Below, piece after piece: positions 8,964 through 17,974 of a stretch of 64,000 nt of DNA. The notes under the pieces are model-generated. The model had not been told where the DNA came from. It was given only the letters and a program-made list of their open reading frames with translations, and did not search any database. Numbering within the stretch: position 1 is the stretch's first letter; every line of letters begins with the position of its first letter. This DNA is from Rhodococcus sp. (in: high G+C Gram-positive bacteria). GTDB taxonomy: Bacteria; Actinomycetota; Actinomycetes; Mycobacteriales; Mycobacteriaceae. The translations under genes were made by a program, and so were the position numbers. Where the stretch lies: positions 1-64,000 of the forward strand of contig NZ_JAHFVG010000013.1 of assembly GCF_023264675.1 (NCBI RefSeq), given 5' to 3'.

Positions 8964-9862
8964 TTCGTGCTCCCTACGAGGTCGGTGGTGAGGGCGAGGA
9001 ATGCGTCTTCGAGGTTCTTGGACACGATTTCGAGATCGAGGGCTTCGGTGTGGTTCAGCAGATATCTCGCGACGACGTCGGAGTCTCGACCGTGGACGAT
9101 CACTCGTTCGCCGCGCATCTCGACGCTGTCCACCCCTGGCAGACGGAGCAACGCCGTCTGATCGACGCCGGGCGCAGTCGCGGTCACCGTCCGACCGGAT
9201 GCAAGATTCTTGACCTCGGCGGCGCTGCCGTCGGCGACGATCCGGCCGTGGCGGAGCAATACGATCCGATCCGCGTAGGCGTCGGCCTCGTCGAGGTAAT
9301 GGGTCGCGAACAGAACCGTTCGGCCACCGCGAGCGTCCTGACGAATGGCGTTCCAGAAATCCCGACGACCTTCGACGTCCATCCCGGTGGTCGGTTCGTC
9401 GAGAACGATCAGATCGGGCTCGGGCAGGAGGGCGAGGGCGAATCGCAGTCGCTGTTGCTCTCCTCCCGAGCATTTCGCGACGCGGCGGTCGGCGATCGCG
9501 GTGATTCCCGCTCGCTCGAGGACGTCGTCCTCCGGGCTCGTGCGGGAAAAGAGCGAGGCGGTCAAACGCACGGTTTCTCGCACCGTCAGATCACGCAGCA
9601 ACCCGCCCGACTGCATCACCGCGGAGACTCGGCCTGCCCCGACGGCATCGGCAGGTGATGCCCCGAACACCCTGGCGCTACCGGAGTCGGGCTTGGCGAG
9701 CCCGAGCATCATGTCGATCGTCGTCGTCTTCCCGGCGCCGTTCGGGCCGAGGAACGCCACTACCTCGCCCGGTTCGACGCGCAGGCTCACGTCGGCGACC
9801 GCCTGCACCGATCCGTAACTCTTGCTCAGGTGTTCCAGATGAATCGCTGGTGTCGTTGTCAT
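8960..9862 (-). CDS. ABC exporter ATP-binding protein (CcmA/DrrA type)
   Basis: The 300-residue nucleotide-binding subunit carries Walker A 'GPNGAGKTT', the Q-loop region 'SAVMQSGG', the signature 'CSGGEQQRLR' (the usual L-S-G-G begins with C here), Walker B 'DLIVLDEPTTG' and H-loop 'VLFATHYLDEAD'. A C-terminal extension of about 80 residues is as in DrrA-like proteins. ATG 9862 fits the family N-terminus better than the upstream in-frame start. It is the first gene of a four-gene unit (ATPase, permease, kinase, regulator) reading leftward and is divergent from the TPM-domain gene. Confidence 0.94.
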   Translation of the reverse strand: MTTTPAIHLEHLSKSYGSVQAVADVSLRVEPGEVVAFLGPNGAGKTTTIDMMLGLAKPDSGSARVFGASPADAVGAGRVSAVMQSGGLLRDLTVRETVRLTASLFSRTSPEDDVLERAGITAIADRRVAKCSGGEQQRLRFALALLPEPDLIVLDEPTTGMDVEGRRDFWNAIRQDARGGRTVLFATHYLDEADAYADRIVLLRHGRIVADGSAAEVKNLASGRTVTATAPGVDQTALLRLPGVDSVEMRGERVIVHGRDSDVVARYLLNHTEALDLEIVSKNLEDAFLALTTDLVGSTK

Positions 9863-9920
9863 GAAAGGAACTCTGCTACCGATCGAGGCCGATGCCCTGG
9901 TCCGAGCGTCACGATCCTGA

Positions 9921-9936
9921 CATGACAAGTGTCATG
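9921..9936. promoter_or_regulatory. Palindromic operator candidate
   Basis: CATGACA-AG-TGTCATG is a perfect 16-bp palindrome in the divergent region between the ABC exporter operon (start 9862) and the TPM-domain gene (start 9976). It lies about 60 bp before the ATPase start codon. It is a natural binding site for a dimeric regulator such as the co-operonic response regulator, but the pairing is inferred. Confidence 0.55.
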
Positions 9937-9975
9937 GTCACCTCGCCGGCGCACGTGCCGGTAGATTCTGATCCC

Positions 9976-12027
9976 ATGGCAGTCGATCAGGCTAAGCACG
10001 TTCCCGATTTTTCACGGACGCGGCGATTCTTCGCCCTCACCGCGCTCACCATGTTGCTCGGATTCGCAGCTCTGCTGGGATCCGCGGGAACGGCCTCGGC
10101 CGATCAGCCCTCGCGTCTGGCCGGCCAGATCACCGACACCGTCGAGGCAATCGACGACGGCCAGCGTTCGGATGTACAGGCAGCAATCGACGACCTGTAC
10201 AACGACGACCGCATTCGACTCTGGGTCGTGTACGTCGCCGACTTCGACAACATGGATCCGGCCGACTGGGCCACCGCAACAGCCAAGGCAAGCGGATTCG
10301 GGGATCGAGATGCCCTGCTCGCCGTAGCGACGGTGGATCGTTCGTACGGCACCTGGGTCGCGAAAGGCCTCACTCAGATCACCGATTCGGAGATCTCGGA
10401 GATGCGCACCGACAACATCGAACCCGCACTGAGAGAAGAGGATTGGGCAGGAGCCGCCATTGTCACCGCCGGATCGCTCAGCGATGCATACGCATCGTCG
10501 GGTTCCGACGGATCCGGTACGCCCTGGCTGATCGGCGCAGGGGTCGTCCTGGCGGGAGGCGGCGGAGCCGTCGTGTACTCCTCACGGCGAAAGAAGTCAC
10601 GCCAGAAAGCAGGCATCGAAGCCGCCAACAACATCGACCCGACCGATACCGCGGCTCTCTCCGCACTCCCCCTCGACATCCTCGATGCCCGCGCACACTC
10701 GATGCTCGTCGAGACCGACAACGCGGTGCGTGCGAGCGAGGAAGAACTCGCGATCGCTCGTTCCGAGTTCGGCGACACCACCGCGGCACCGTTCATCTCG
10801 GCGTCCGAGGAAGCCAAGAAGGCGCTCGCGGCAGCATTCACGATCCGCCAGCAACTCGACGACGCCATCACCGAGACGCCGGACCAGCGCCGCGCCATGC
10901 TGATTCAGATCATCTCCTCCTGCGGACGCGCCGACCACGAACTCGACTCTCGTGTAGCGGAATTCGACACCATGCGCGATCTGCTGATCAATGCGGACGC
11001 GACGCTCGATTCGCTGACGCAGAGCGTCGTCGCTTTGACCGTTCGTCTACCCGAGTCCGAGAAGGTTCTGACTCAGCTTCGCACGGAGTTCGCTGCGCCG
11101 GCTCTGGCATCGATCGCCGCCAACGTCGAGATGGCCCGCGAAGACGTCACGCTTGCCGAGTCGAACATCGCGGTCGGTCGCGAGGCTGCGACCAAACCTG
11201 CCGGACAGCAGGGTCAGCTCGTCTCGGCCGTGCGCACGGCCGAGAAAGCCGTCGAGCAGGCTCGCGCACTTCTCGATGCTGTCGACCACGCGCAGAACGA
11301 CATTCGCAATGCGATTGCCACACTGCCCGACGCGATCGCCGAGGTGCGCCGGGATCTGGACCAGGCATCGTCGCTCACCCAGCACGGCGGGCCGGACCTA
11401 CAGGCCGCTCGGGCCGCAGCCGAACAGGCACTCCGCAACGCCGAAGCGTCGCAGGCATCGGATCCCCTCGGTAGCTACAACCAACTCGTCGAGGCCGATC
11501 AGCACCTCGACGACGTGATCGAGGACGCGACCGAAGCGAAGACCCAGGACGAATTGCTCCGCAGCAGGCTCGCGCGAGACCTCGGCGGAGCGCAGTCTCA
11601 GATCACTGCCGCGAAGGACTTCATCTCGACCAGACGCGGAGGAATCGGTGCGGACGCTCGCACCGCGCTGGCCGAGGCAGAGCGATACTTTCAGGCAGCG
11701 CGTCAACTCGAGGCGAACGATCCCGCCACTGCCATCAAGCATGCGCAGGCTGCAGCACAATTTGCTTCGCGTGCATCACAGATCGCCCAGGCCGATGTCG
11801 CGAACTGGGAGGAGAGCAGGCGTCCCCGCGGAGGTGGAGGCAGAGGAGGCGGAGGCACCGCAGGCGCCGTTCTCGGCGGAATCCTGATCGACAGTGTGCT
11901 GCGGGGTAGCCGCGGCGGCGGAGGATTCGGCGGCGGCTTCGGTGGAGGATTCGGCGGCGGTGGTGGCGGCGGCTTCGGCGGTGGAGGCGGGGGTGGCGGC
12001 GGGCGCGCGGGCGGAGGCCGGTTCTAG
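9976..12027 (+). CDS. TPM-domain secreted/membrane protein with glycine-rich tail (Rv2345-like)
   Basis: The protein has 683 residues. A signal or anchor segment (about 17-43, 'FFALTALTMLLGFAALLGSA', then A-S-A) precedes a TPM domain (about 50-180). A second membrane helix follows near residue 190 ('WLIGAGVVLAGGGGAVVYSS'), then a long helical, coiled-coil-like region rich in Ala, Glu and Asp. The tail of about 60 residues is almost pure glycine with Phe and Arg. TPM proteins occur in photosystem II repair and as membrane proteins of unknown role in actinobacteria. ATG 9976 is chosen because earlier in-frame starts (9892, 9922) would put the 9921-9936 palindrome inside the gene. No clear ribosome binding site is visible. 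The order dgt...TPM matches M. tuberculosis. Confidence 0.8.
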   Translation: MAVDQAKHVPDFSRTRRFFALTALTMLLGFAALLGSAGTASADQPSRLAGQITDTVEAIDDGQRSDVQAAIDDLYNDDRIRLWVVYVADFDNMDPADWATATAKASGFGDRDALLAVATVDRSYGTWVAKGLTQITDSEISEMRTDNIEPALREEDWAGAAIVTAGSLSDAYASSGSDGSGTPWLIGAGVVLAGGGGAVVYSSRRKKSRQKAGIEAANNIDPTDTAALSALPLDILDARAHSMLVETDNAVRASEEELAIARSEFGDTTAAPFISASEEAKKALAAAFTIRQQLDDAITETPDQRRAMLIQIISSCGRADHELDSRVAEFDTMRDLLINADATLDSLTQSVVALTVRLPESEKVLTQLRTEFAAPALASIAANVEMAREDVTLAESNIAVGREAATKPAGQQGQLVSAVRTAEKAVEQARALLDAVDHAQNDIRNAIATLPDAIAEVRRDLDQASSLTQHGGPDLQAARAAAEQALRNAEASQASDPLGSYNQLVEADQHLDDVIEDATEAKTQDELLRSRLARDLGGAQSQITAAKDFISTRRGGIGADARTALAEAERYFQAARQLEANDPATAIKHAQAAAQFASRASQIAQADVANWEESRRPRGGGGRGGGGTAGAVLGGILIDSVLRGSRGGGGFGGGFGGGFGGGGGGGFGGGGGGGGGRAGGGRF

Positions 12028-12826
12028 ACGCGCACTCGTCGCCGCAGTCTGCGTTGCGACGGCGGCCGCGTGCGGCACTACCTCTGTCCCGCAGGAGCAC
12101 GTCGACCTTCAGGCGTCGGCATCGCGTTCACGCGACGACGACAATGTCGGCGGCCAATTCCAAACCCGCTTGGCCAACACCGGCGACACCGACATCACCA
12201 TCGAGTCGGTAGCGCTCGATTCGCCCGGCTTCGATCCCGTCGCCGCGAGTGTGCGCGAGGTGACGCTCGGCCCCGGCAATCGGATCGACATTCCCACGCA
12301 GTACGGCCCGGTTCGGTGCGACCGAGCACCGACTCCGGCGTCCGTGACCGTGCAGCTCGGTGGCGGCGTCGACGCGTCGGTTCCTCTCGCAACGCCGTAC
12401 GACGTCCTCGATACCATCTCGGCGCAGGAATGTACGGCAACGGAGGTACAGCGCTCGGTCGAGCTGGTCTTGAATCCCTTGCCCGACAACGGAAGTGACA
12501 CACTGAGCGCCGAGCTCACGATTCGACGCCTGAGCACCACCGACGCAGTTCGACTCGACGACATCCGCGGGAGTGTGCTGTACGGGTTGACGGCCGCGTT
12601 GCCGCAGACGATGGCCGCCGAAGACATGTCCATCGTCGTACCGGTCACGATTACCGCAGCGACATGCGCGGCACATGCGATCGCAGACTCGAAGAAGCCG
12701 TTCGTGTTTCCGGTGTTCTTGGCATTCGGCGATGCAGACGCGCTGTACTCGCGGATCCCGATGCCGACGGATACCCAGAGTGCACTCATCGCCTTTCAGG
12801 GGCGGGTGTGCAGGGCCCCCAAGTGA
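11993..12826 (+). CDS. Putative lipoprotein of unknown function
   Basis: The protein has 277 residues. An N-terminal Arg pair and a hydrophobic stretch end in a lipobox-like 'ATAAAC' (Cys about 27), so it is probably lipidated and outside the membrane. The mature part is a beta-rich domain without a motif I recognise. The frame stays open further upstream, but GTG 11993 is preferred because GGAGGCGGGG lies directly before it and the signal peptide then has normal length. The gene starts 35 bp inside the end of the TPM gene in another frame, within the DNA encoding the glycine tail. Translational coupling is likely. Confidence 0.7.
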   Translation: MAAGARAEAGSRRALVAAVCVATAAACGTTSVPQEHVDLQASASRSRDDDNVGGQFQTRLANTGDTDITIESVALDSPGFDPVAASVREVTLGPGNRIDIPTQYGPVRCDRAPTPASVTVQLGGGVDASVPLATPYDVLDTISAQECTATEVQRSVELVLNPLPDNGSDTLSAELTIRRLSTTDAVRLDDIRGSVLYGLTAALPQTMAAEDMSIVVPVTITAATCAAHAIADSKKPFVFPVFLAFGDADALYSRIPMPTDTQSALIAFQGRVCRAPK

Positions 12827-12847
12827 CCGAATGAGGCATTCGGTCAC
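12823..12847. terminator. Hairpin between convergent genes
   Basis: GTGACCGAATG (12823-12833), loop AGG, CATTCGGTCAC (12837-12847) forms a perfect 11-bp stem containing the lipoprotein stop codon, just before the 3' end of glyS. It has no T-run, so it may work in both directions as a weak terminator or stabilise 3' ends. Confidence 0.6.
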
Positions 12848-12863
12848 CTGAGGGCACCAGACA

Positions 12864-14249
12864 TCAAGCCCCGAGCAACCGCTGACCCAGGTAGGCCTGA
12901 ACCTGATCGAGAGCGACGCGCTCCTGCGCCATGCTGTCGCGCTCGCGGATGGTGACAGCGTGGTCGTCGAGGGTGTCGAAGTCGACGGTGATGCAGAACG
13001 GCGTTCCGATTTCGTCCTGACGACGGTAGCGGCGGCCGATGGCACCGGCGTCGTCGAATTCGACGTTCCAGTACTGACGGAGCTGCTCCGCGAGGTCCTT
13101 CGCCTTGGGCGTCAGATCGGCGTTGCGTGAGAGCGGAAGCACAGCCACCTTGACCGGAGCGAGACGACGGTCCAGCTTCAGCACGACGCGCTTGTCGACG
13201 CCGCCCTTGGCGTTGGGTGCCTCGTCCTCGGTGTACGCATCGACGAGGAAGGCCATCAGCGATCGGGTGAGGCCTGCGGCAGGCTCGATGACGTACGGCG
13301 TGTACCGCGTGTCGGTGGCCTGCTCGTAGTAGCTGAGGTCCTGGCCGGATGCCTTCGAGTGGACCGTGAGGTCGTAGTCGGTGCGGTTGGCGACGCCTTC
13401 CAGCTCGCCCCACTCACTGCCCTGGAACCGGAATCGGTACTCGATGTCGACGGTCCGCTTGGAGTAGTGCGACAGCTTTTCCTTGGCGTGCTCGTACAGC
13501 CGCAGGTTCTCCGGGTCGATGCCGAGGTCGGTGTACCACTTCATGCGGTAGTCGATCCAGTACTGGTGCCACTCGTCGTCCTCGCCCGGCTTGACGAAGA
13601 ACTCCATCTCCATCTGCTCGAATTCGCGGGTGCGGAAGATGAAGTTGCCGGGGGTGATCTCGTTGCGGAAGCTCTTGCCGATCTGGCCGATGCCGAACGG
13701 CGGCTTCTTGCGCGACGTGGTGAGCACGTTGGCGAAGTTGACGAAGATGCCCTGCGCAGTCTCGGGCCGGAGGTAGTGCAGGCCTTCCTCGTTGTCGACG
13801 GGACCGAGGAAGGTCTTGAGCAGGCCGGAGAATGCGCGCGGCTCGGTCCATTGACCCGGATCGCCGGTTTCGGGATCGCGAATGTCGGCAAGGCCGTTCT
13901 CGGGCGGGCGGCCGTGCTTCTCCTCGTACGCCTCGAGGAGGTGATCGGCGCGGTAGCGCTTGTGGGTGATCAGCGATTCGACGAGCGGATCACTGAACGT
14001 TTCGACGTGGCCGGAGGCCTCCCACACCTGGCGAGGCAGAATCACGGACGAGTCGAGACCGACGGTGTCCTCTCGGCTGGTGACCATGTTCCGCCACCAC
14101 TGCTTCTTGATGTTTTCCTTGAGCTCGACTCCCAGCGGGCCGTAATCCCACGCCGACTTGGTACCGCCGTAGATCTCGCCGCAGGGGTAGACGAGCCCTC
14201 TCCGCTTGGCGAGGTTGGCGACGGTTTCGACTTTGGACTTGGGTGCCAC
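12864..14249 (-). CDS. glyS: Glycyl-tRNA synthetase
   Basis: The 461-residue class II synthetase of the homodimeric type charges tRNA-Gly. The N-terminus '[20 protein letters not shown]' followed by YGPLG is the family hallmark. Motif 2 lies in '[12 protein letters not shown]' and '[20 protein letters not shown]', and motif 3 in the '[14 protein letters not shown]' region. The C-terminal anticodon-binding domain carries 'VAVLPLSRN'. It faces smtB-zur divergently, as in M. tuberculosis (Rv2357c). Confidence 0.96.
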   Translation of the reverse strand: MAPKSKVETVANLAKRRGLVYPCGEIYGGTKSAWDYGPLGVELKENIKKQWWRNMVTSREDTVGLDSSVILPRQVWEASGHVETFSDPLVESLITHKRYRADHLLEAYEEKHGRPPENGLADIRDPETGDPGQWTEPRAFSGLLKTFLGPVDNEEGLHYLRPETAQGIFVNFANVLTTSRKKPPFGIGQIGKSFRNEITPGNFIFRTREFEQMEMEFFVKPGEDDEWHQYWIDYRMKWYTDLGIDPENLRLYEHAKEKLSHYSKRTVDIEYRFRFQGSEWGELEGVANRTDYDLTVHSKASGQDLSYYEQATDTRYTPYVIEPAAGLTRSLMAFLVDAYTEDEAPNAKGGVDKRVVLKLDRRLAPVKVAVLPLSRNADLTPKAKDLAEQLRQYWNVEFDDAGAIGRRYRRQDEIGTPFCITVDFDTLDDHAVTIRERDSMAQERVALDQVQAYLGQRLLGA

Positions 14250-14345
14250 TGGCGGAGCTCTCCATCTTGTGTCTGGTGAGAGGGACTTGGTACGGGTAGA
14301 AGCCTATCGGTCGCATGAGGTTTATCCGAACGGTCCCCGGCCTGT

Positions 14346-14411
14346 TTGACATGCACAGTCGTGCATATCAAAATGGAAGTGATTTGCATTAACACTCGCT
14401 GGACTAGTGTT
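14346..14411 (+). promoter_or_regulatory. smtB-zur promoter with three inverted repeats
   Basis: A -35 box TTGACA (14346-14351) and a -10-like CAAAAT (14369-14374) are 17 bp apart. Overlapping them is ATGCAC-AGTC-GTGCAT (14351-14366). Then comes a 19-bp imperfect palindrome AATGGAAGT-G-ATTTGCATT (14372-14390) with the 9-1-9 layout of Fur/Zur boxes, and AACACT-N9-AGTGTT (14391-14411). Both products of the operon are metal-sensing repressors, so autoregulation through these sites is likely. Which protein binds which repeat is not known from sequence. Confidence 0.65.
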
Positions 14412-14448
14412 GGGTCTGCACCCGAGCCTTGATAGAAGGAGAAATCTG

Positions 14449-14835
14449 TTGGCGATCTTGGAGACAGACCCTTCGCACCCCATCGAGCCACCGGATGCAC
14501 TCGCTACGCACTCACAGGATCCTTTCGCGTCCGCACCGCCCGCACCCGTACCGCCCAAGGAAACTCTCACCGCTGCCGGTGACATTCTCCGCGCCCTCGC
14601 TGCGCCGGTCCGCATCGCCATCGTTCTCCAACTCCGCGAGTCGGAGCGCTGCGTCCACGAACTCGTCGGAGCGCTCGGGGTTACCCAGCCGCTCATCAGC
14701 CAGCACTTGCGGGTACTCAAGGCTGCGGGCGTGGTTCAGGGCGAACGCAACGGCCGCGAAGTTCTCTACCGACTCGTCGACGACCATCTCGCTCACATCG
14801 TCGTCGACGCAGTCGCCCACGCAGAGGAAGGCTGA
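14449..14835 (+). CDS. smtB: ArsR/SmtB-family metal-sensing repressor
   Basis: The 128-residue winged-helix repressor has a flexible Pro-rich N-terminus of about 30 residues before the domain. It then reads 'ILRALAAPVRIAIVLQLRES', 'ERCVHELVGALGVTQPLISQ' (recognition helix), 'HLRVLKAAGVV' and 'VLYRLVDDHLAHIVVDAVAH'. The last helix holds the D-H...H-x-x-x-D/H-type residues of alpha5 zinc sites. The start TTG 14449 is chosen because AGAAGGAG (14435-14441 region) lies about seven bases before it. It is followed four bases later by zur, the same pair as Rv2358-Rv2359, where zinc releases the SmtB repressor. Confidence 0.85.
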   Translation: MAILETDPSHPIEPPDALATHSQDPFASAPPAPVPPKETLTAAGDILRALAAPVRIAIVLQLRESERCVHELVGALGVTQPLISQHLRVLKAAGVVQGERNGREVLYRLVDDHLAHIVVDAVAHAEEG

Positions 14836-14839
14836 ATCA

Positions 14840-15274
14840 ATGGCCGAGAATTCATCGACCGAGACCACCCGTCGCAAACCCGTCGTTGTCGGCGTGCGCG
14901 CAACCAAACAGCGCAGCGCTATCTCCGATCTGCTGGACAACATCGACGAGTTCAAGTCCGCACAGGACCTGCACGACGAGCTCCGCAAGCGCGGTGAAGG
15001 CATCGGACTGACAACGGTCTACCGAACGCTGCAAACACTCGCCGACGCCGGCACCGTCGACGTTCTCCGCATCGATACCGGTGAATCTGTCTATCGTCGA
15101 TGCTCGTCGGGTCACCATCATCACCTCGTGTGCCGCGACTGCGGCTACACCGTCGAGGTCGAAGGACCCACTGTCGAGACGTGGTCGCAAGGCGTTGCCG
15201 AGACCAACGGTTTCACCGACGTGAGCCATACCATCGAGATCTTCGGCACGTGCAGCGAGTGCAAGACCAAATAG
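14840..15274 (+). CDS. zur: Zinc uptake regulator, Fur family
   Basis: The protein has 144 residues. The N-terminal winged helix ('TKQRSAISDLLDNIDEFKSA', 'GIGLTTVYRTLQTLADAG') is followed by the metal and dimer domain with 'RRCSSGHHHHLVCRDCGYTV' and the C-terminal 'FGTCSECKTK'. The two CxxC pairs hold the structural zinc and the His cluster supplies regulatory ligands. With zinc bound, Zur represses zinc import genes. It is translated from GAGGAAGG just upstream and co-transcribed with smtB. Confidence 0.9.
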   Translation: MAENSSTETTRRKPVVVGVRATKQRSAISDLLDNIDEFKSAQDLHDELRKRGEGIGLTTVYRTLQTLADAGTVDVLRIDTGESVYRRCSSGHHHHLVCRDCGYTVEVEGPTVETWSQGVAETNGFTDVSHTIEIFGTCSECKTK

Positions 15275-15275
15275 A

Positions 15276-15671
15276 TCAGGGCAGCAAGCCTTCGCGCGCT
15301 TTCTCCACCCCGCCGAGCACGAGAACGAGCATCGTCATCAGAGCTTCGTCGTCCAGTCCGCTTGCCGGAAACGTGTAGCGCAGCAACACATCGGCGAGCT
15401 TGTCGTGGGTGTTGACCGAGATGGACCCGAACTGCGAGTCGGCATTGCGGTCGGCGACCTTCTTGTGCAATGACGCTTTCAGCGGGCGATCCCACGCCAG
15501 AACAGCCGTCAACGACAGCACTTCGAGGCCAGGTGACAACGCAACCGACCGCAGCGAACACAGCGCCCCGGCGTAGTCGAACCCGAGCGATCCTTCTTCT
15601 CCCACGACCACGGTTGCGAACTGCGCCAGCGCGATCTCCGCGCGCGACTGCAGCGTCAATTGCTCACTCAT
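15276..15671 (-). CDS. Conserved actinobacterial protein (Rv2360c-like)
   Basis: The protein has 131 residues and no recognisable catalytic motif or membrane segment. It reads as a compact alpha/beta domain: '[20 protein letters not shown]', '[20 protein letters not shown]', '[20 protein letters not shown]'. Its start lies eight bases inside the end of uppS on the same strand, so it is translated from the recO-uppS transcript. Its position matches Rv2360c. The function is unknown. It converges on zur with a one-base gap. Confidence 0.7.
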   Translation of the reverse strand: MSEQLTLQSRAEIALAQFATVVVGEEGSLGFDYAGALCSLRSVALSPGLEVLSLTAVLAWDRPLKASLHKKVADRNADSQFGSISVNTHDKLADVLLRYTFPASGLDDEALMTMLVLVLGGVEKAREGLLP

Positions 15672-16482
15672 ACTTGACTCCCCCGAATCTGCGGTCCCTC
15701 GATGCGTACTCGATGCACGCTTCCCACAGATCTCGACGATCGAAATCTGGGAACAACTTCTTTTGGAACACGAACTCCGCGTATGCCGATTGCCAGATCA
15801 GAAAGTTCGACGTCCGCTGCTCCCCCGACGGGCGCAGGAACAGGTCGACGTCGGGCATGTCCGGTTCGTCGAGATACTTCGCGACGGTCGCCTCGGTGAT
15901 CTTCTCGGGATCGAGCGTGCCTGCGGCAACTTGACGCGCGATTTCCTTTGTAGCATCGGCAATTTCGGCGCGGCCGCCGTAGTTGACGCACATCGTCAGC
16001 GTCATGACGGTGTTCTTCTTCGTCAATTCTTCGGCGACTTCGAGTTCCTTGATGACACTTCGCCACAGACGCGGCCGGCGGCCGGCCCATCGAACGCGCA
16101 CGCCCATCTCGTTCATCTCGTCGCGGCGACGACGAATGACGTCGCGATTGAAGCCCATCAGGAACTTCACCTCGTCGGGGCTCCGCTTCCAATTCTCGGT
16201 GGAGAACGCGTACGCGGAGAGCCACTTCACGCCGATGTCGATGCAACCGCAGACGGTGTCCATCAGGACTGCTTCGCCGCGTTCGTGCCCGGCGGTCCGC
16301 GGCATGCCGCGCTCCTGCGCCCACCGACCATTGCCGTCCATCACCAGCGCGACGTGGCGCGGGATGAGTTCCGGTTGCAGGATCGGCGGCTTCGCACCCG
16401 ACGGATGTGGATCGGGGGGACGAATCGCCCGCTCTCCATCGGACGTGCTGCGCGGCTCGCGTCGGAGAATCACGGTCTTCAT
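15664..16482 (-). CDS. uppS: Z-isoprenyl diphosphate synthase (decaprenyl diphosphate synthase)
   Basis: The 272-residue cis-prenyltransferase makes the polyprenyl carrier lipid for cell-wall synthesis. Conserved regions are '[20 protein letters not shown]' (catalytic Asp and phosphate loop), 'GHERG', '[20 protein letters not shown]', 'NYGGRAEI' and '[20 protein letters not shown]' with the diphosphate-binding Arg and Ser residues. Synteny matches Rv2361c, a decaprenyl diphosphate synthase. Chain length itself cannot be read with certainty. Confidence 0.94.
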   Translation of the reverse strand: MKTVILRREPRSTSDGERAIRPPDPHPSGAKPPILQPELIPRHVALVMDGNGRWAQERGMPRTAGHERGEAVLMDTVCGCIDIGVKWLSAYAFSTENWKRSPDEVKFLMGFNRDVIRRRRDEMNEMGVRVRWAGRRPRLWRSVIKELEVAEELTKKNTVMTLTMCVNYGGRAEIADATKEIARQVAAGTLDPEKITEATVAKYLDEPDMPDVDLFLRPSGEQRTSNFLIWQSAYAEFVFQKKLFPDFDRRDLWEACIEYASRDRRFGGVKYE

Positions 16483-16539
16483 CCTGCCCGACGGCCACCT
16501 GCCCGTTCGAATCAGGCTGGTCGGCGACCGCCCGACGGG

Positions 16540-17097
16540 CTACGTCCCCCGGGTCGTCGCGTACTGCGCGAGCGCGGCGATCGCGGCGGTTGCTGCCGTC
16601 CTGAACGCGCTGGACGCGACGCATCCGTCGGCGTCGATATCCGATCGTGTCACCGGAGCGTGTACGCAGGCAGCATCGACGATGTCGGCTCCGGTGAAGC
16701 CGAGCACTGTCCGCAGAGAGTCGTGCGCATCCGCTGCGCGAGTGGGATTTGCCGAGACATTGAGCCACGCTGCAGGTTTGCCGACAATTTCCATGCCGCC
16801 GACCGTCCAGTCGAGCAGATTCTTGAAGGACCCGGGCAGTGCGCCCGCATATTCCGGTGTACAGATCATCACCGCGTCGCTCGAAGCGATCGCCAGGCGG
16901 AGCCGGGCCACGCTCTCGGCGATCAGTGCAGCGTCGACGTCGTCATCCGGGTTGAAATGTGGGAGTTCGCCCATGTCGCGATTGATGGAGACAGTCCAAC
17001 CGGCAGGCACCAACGCGGCGGCCGTGGTGATCGCGGCAGTGTTGGTCGACCCTTCTCGCAGTGAGCCGGAGATCAACAACAGCTCTCTATCGGGCAT
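16540..17097 (-). CDS. NAD(P)H-dependent FMN reductase family protein
   Basis: The 185-residue flavodoxin-fold protein has 'LLLISGSLREGSTN' at the N-terminus, the phosphate-binding loop of this family, and 'MICTPEYAGALPGSFKNLLD', which contacts the isoalloxazine ring. It probably reduces FMN or quinones with NAD(P)H. It lies nine bases after recO and 57 bases before uppS on the same strand, inserted between two genes that are neighbours in M. tuberculosis. The physiological partner is unknown. Confidence 0.85.
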   Translation of the reverse strand: MPDRELLLISGSLREGSTNTAAITTAAALVPAGWTVSINRDMGELPHFNPDDDVDAALIAESVARLRLAIASSDAVMICTPEYAGALPGSFKNLLDWTVGGMEIVGKPAAWLNVSANPTRAADAHDSLRTVLGFTGADIVDAACVHAPVTRSDIDADGCVASSAFRTAATAAIAALAQYATTRGT

Positions 17098-17106
17098 CGA
17101 ACACCC

Positions 17107-17913
17107 TCACGGGCGGGCCACGTCGAGGTCGTTCTGGCCGACAGCCAGCGGGGTGGCCGACTCGGCTTCCCCTGTATGCGGACGAGCGCGCTCGATCAGC
17201 GGCAACGTACGCAGCTGACGTTCGAGATGCCATTGCAGATGCGCTGCGACGAGCCCGCTGGCCTGACTCCGAACCGACGCCGACGTCGTCTCGGTGTACT
17301 CCCATTCGCCGCGTTCGAGGGCAACCATCAAATCGAGAACACCGGTCATCGGCGTCGCGGACCCCGGAGGTCTGCAGTGCACGCAGACCGACCCGCCTGC
17401 GGCGACGTGAAATGCCCGGTGCGGGCCTGGCGCGGCACATCGGGCGCATTCGGTCAGCGACGGAGCCCAACCGGAGAACCCCATGGCGCGCAGCAGGAAG
17501 GCGTCGAGAATCAGTTCGGGAGGTCGCGTCCGCTCGCTCAGCGCGCGAAGAGCACCGACGGTGAGCTGGTGAAGGCGCCTGGCCGGAGCATGTTCTTCGC
17601 CTGCGAGACGTTCTGCGGTTTCGAGGACCGCGCAGCCGGTGGTGTAGCAGCCGTAGTCGGTGACGATGTCACCGCCGAACGCATCGACCGTGTGCACCTG
17701 AGTGACGATGTCGAGATTGCGCCCTGGATGAAGTAGTACGTCCACGTGAGCGAACGGCTCCAGCCTGGCGCCGAACTTCGACTTGGTGCGGCGAACACCT
17801 TTCGCGACGGCCCGAACGATGCCGTTGTCTCGGGTCAGGAGCGTGACGATGCGATCGGCCTCGCCCAGCTTGTGCTGGCGCAGAACGACTGCGTTGTCCC
17901 GGTACAACCTCAC
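17107..17913 (-). CDS. recO: DNA repair protein RecO
   Basis: The 268-residue recombination mediator anneals single strands and loads RecA with RecR. The N-terminal OB fold is 'RDNAVVLRQHKLGEADRIVT', 'GIVRAVAKGVRRTKSKFGAR'. A zinc-finger-like 'CARCAAPGPHRAFHVAAGGS' ending in CVHC sits in the helical domain. GTG 17913 gives the family N-terminus 'VRLYRDNAVVLR', while the upstream in-frame extension does not look like RecO. Confidence 0.92.
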   Translation of the reverse strand: MRLYRDNAVVLRQHKLGEADRIVTLLTRDNGIVRAVAKGVRRTKSKFGARLEPFAHVDVLLHPGRNLDIVTQVHTVDAFGGDIVTDYGCYTTGCAVLETAERLAGEEHAPARRLHQLTVGALRALSERTRPPELILDAFLLRAMGFSGWAPSLTECARCAAPGPHRAFHVAAGGSVCVHCRPPGSATPMTGVLDLMVALERGEWEYTETTSASVRSQASGLVAAHLQWHLERQLRTLPLIERARPHTGEAESATPLAVGQNDLDVARP

Positions 17914-17974
17914 GTGTTCCAGTGTCCCATGCTGGAGCAGGGATGGATGTCTCCCACTCGCGCAAACGTACGTG

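Noticed and set aside
8964..9473. Extension of the ABC permease frame upstream of 8963
   Set aside because: The added residues are Arg-rich and lie within the ATPase gene. ATG 8963 overlaps the ATPase stop and gives a normal permease.
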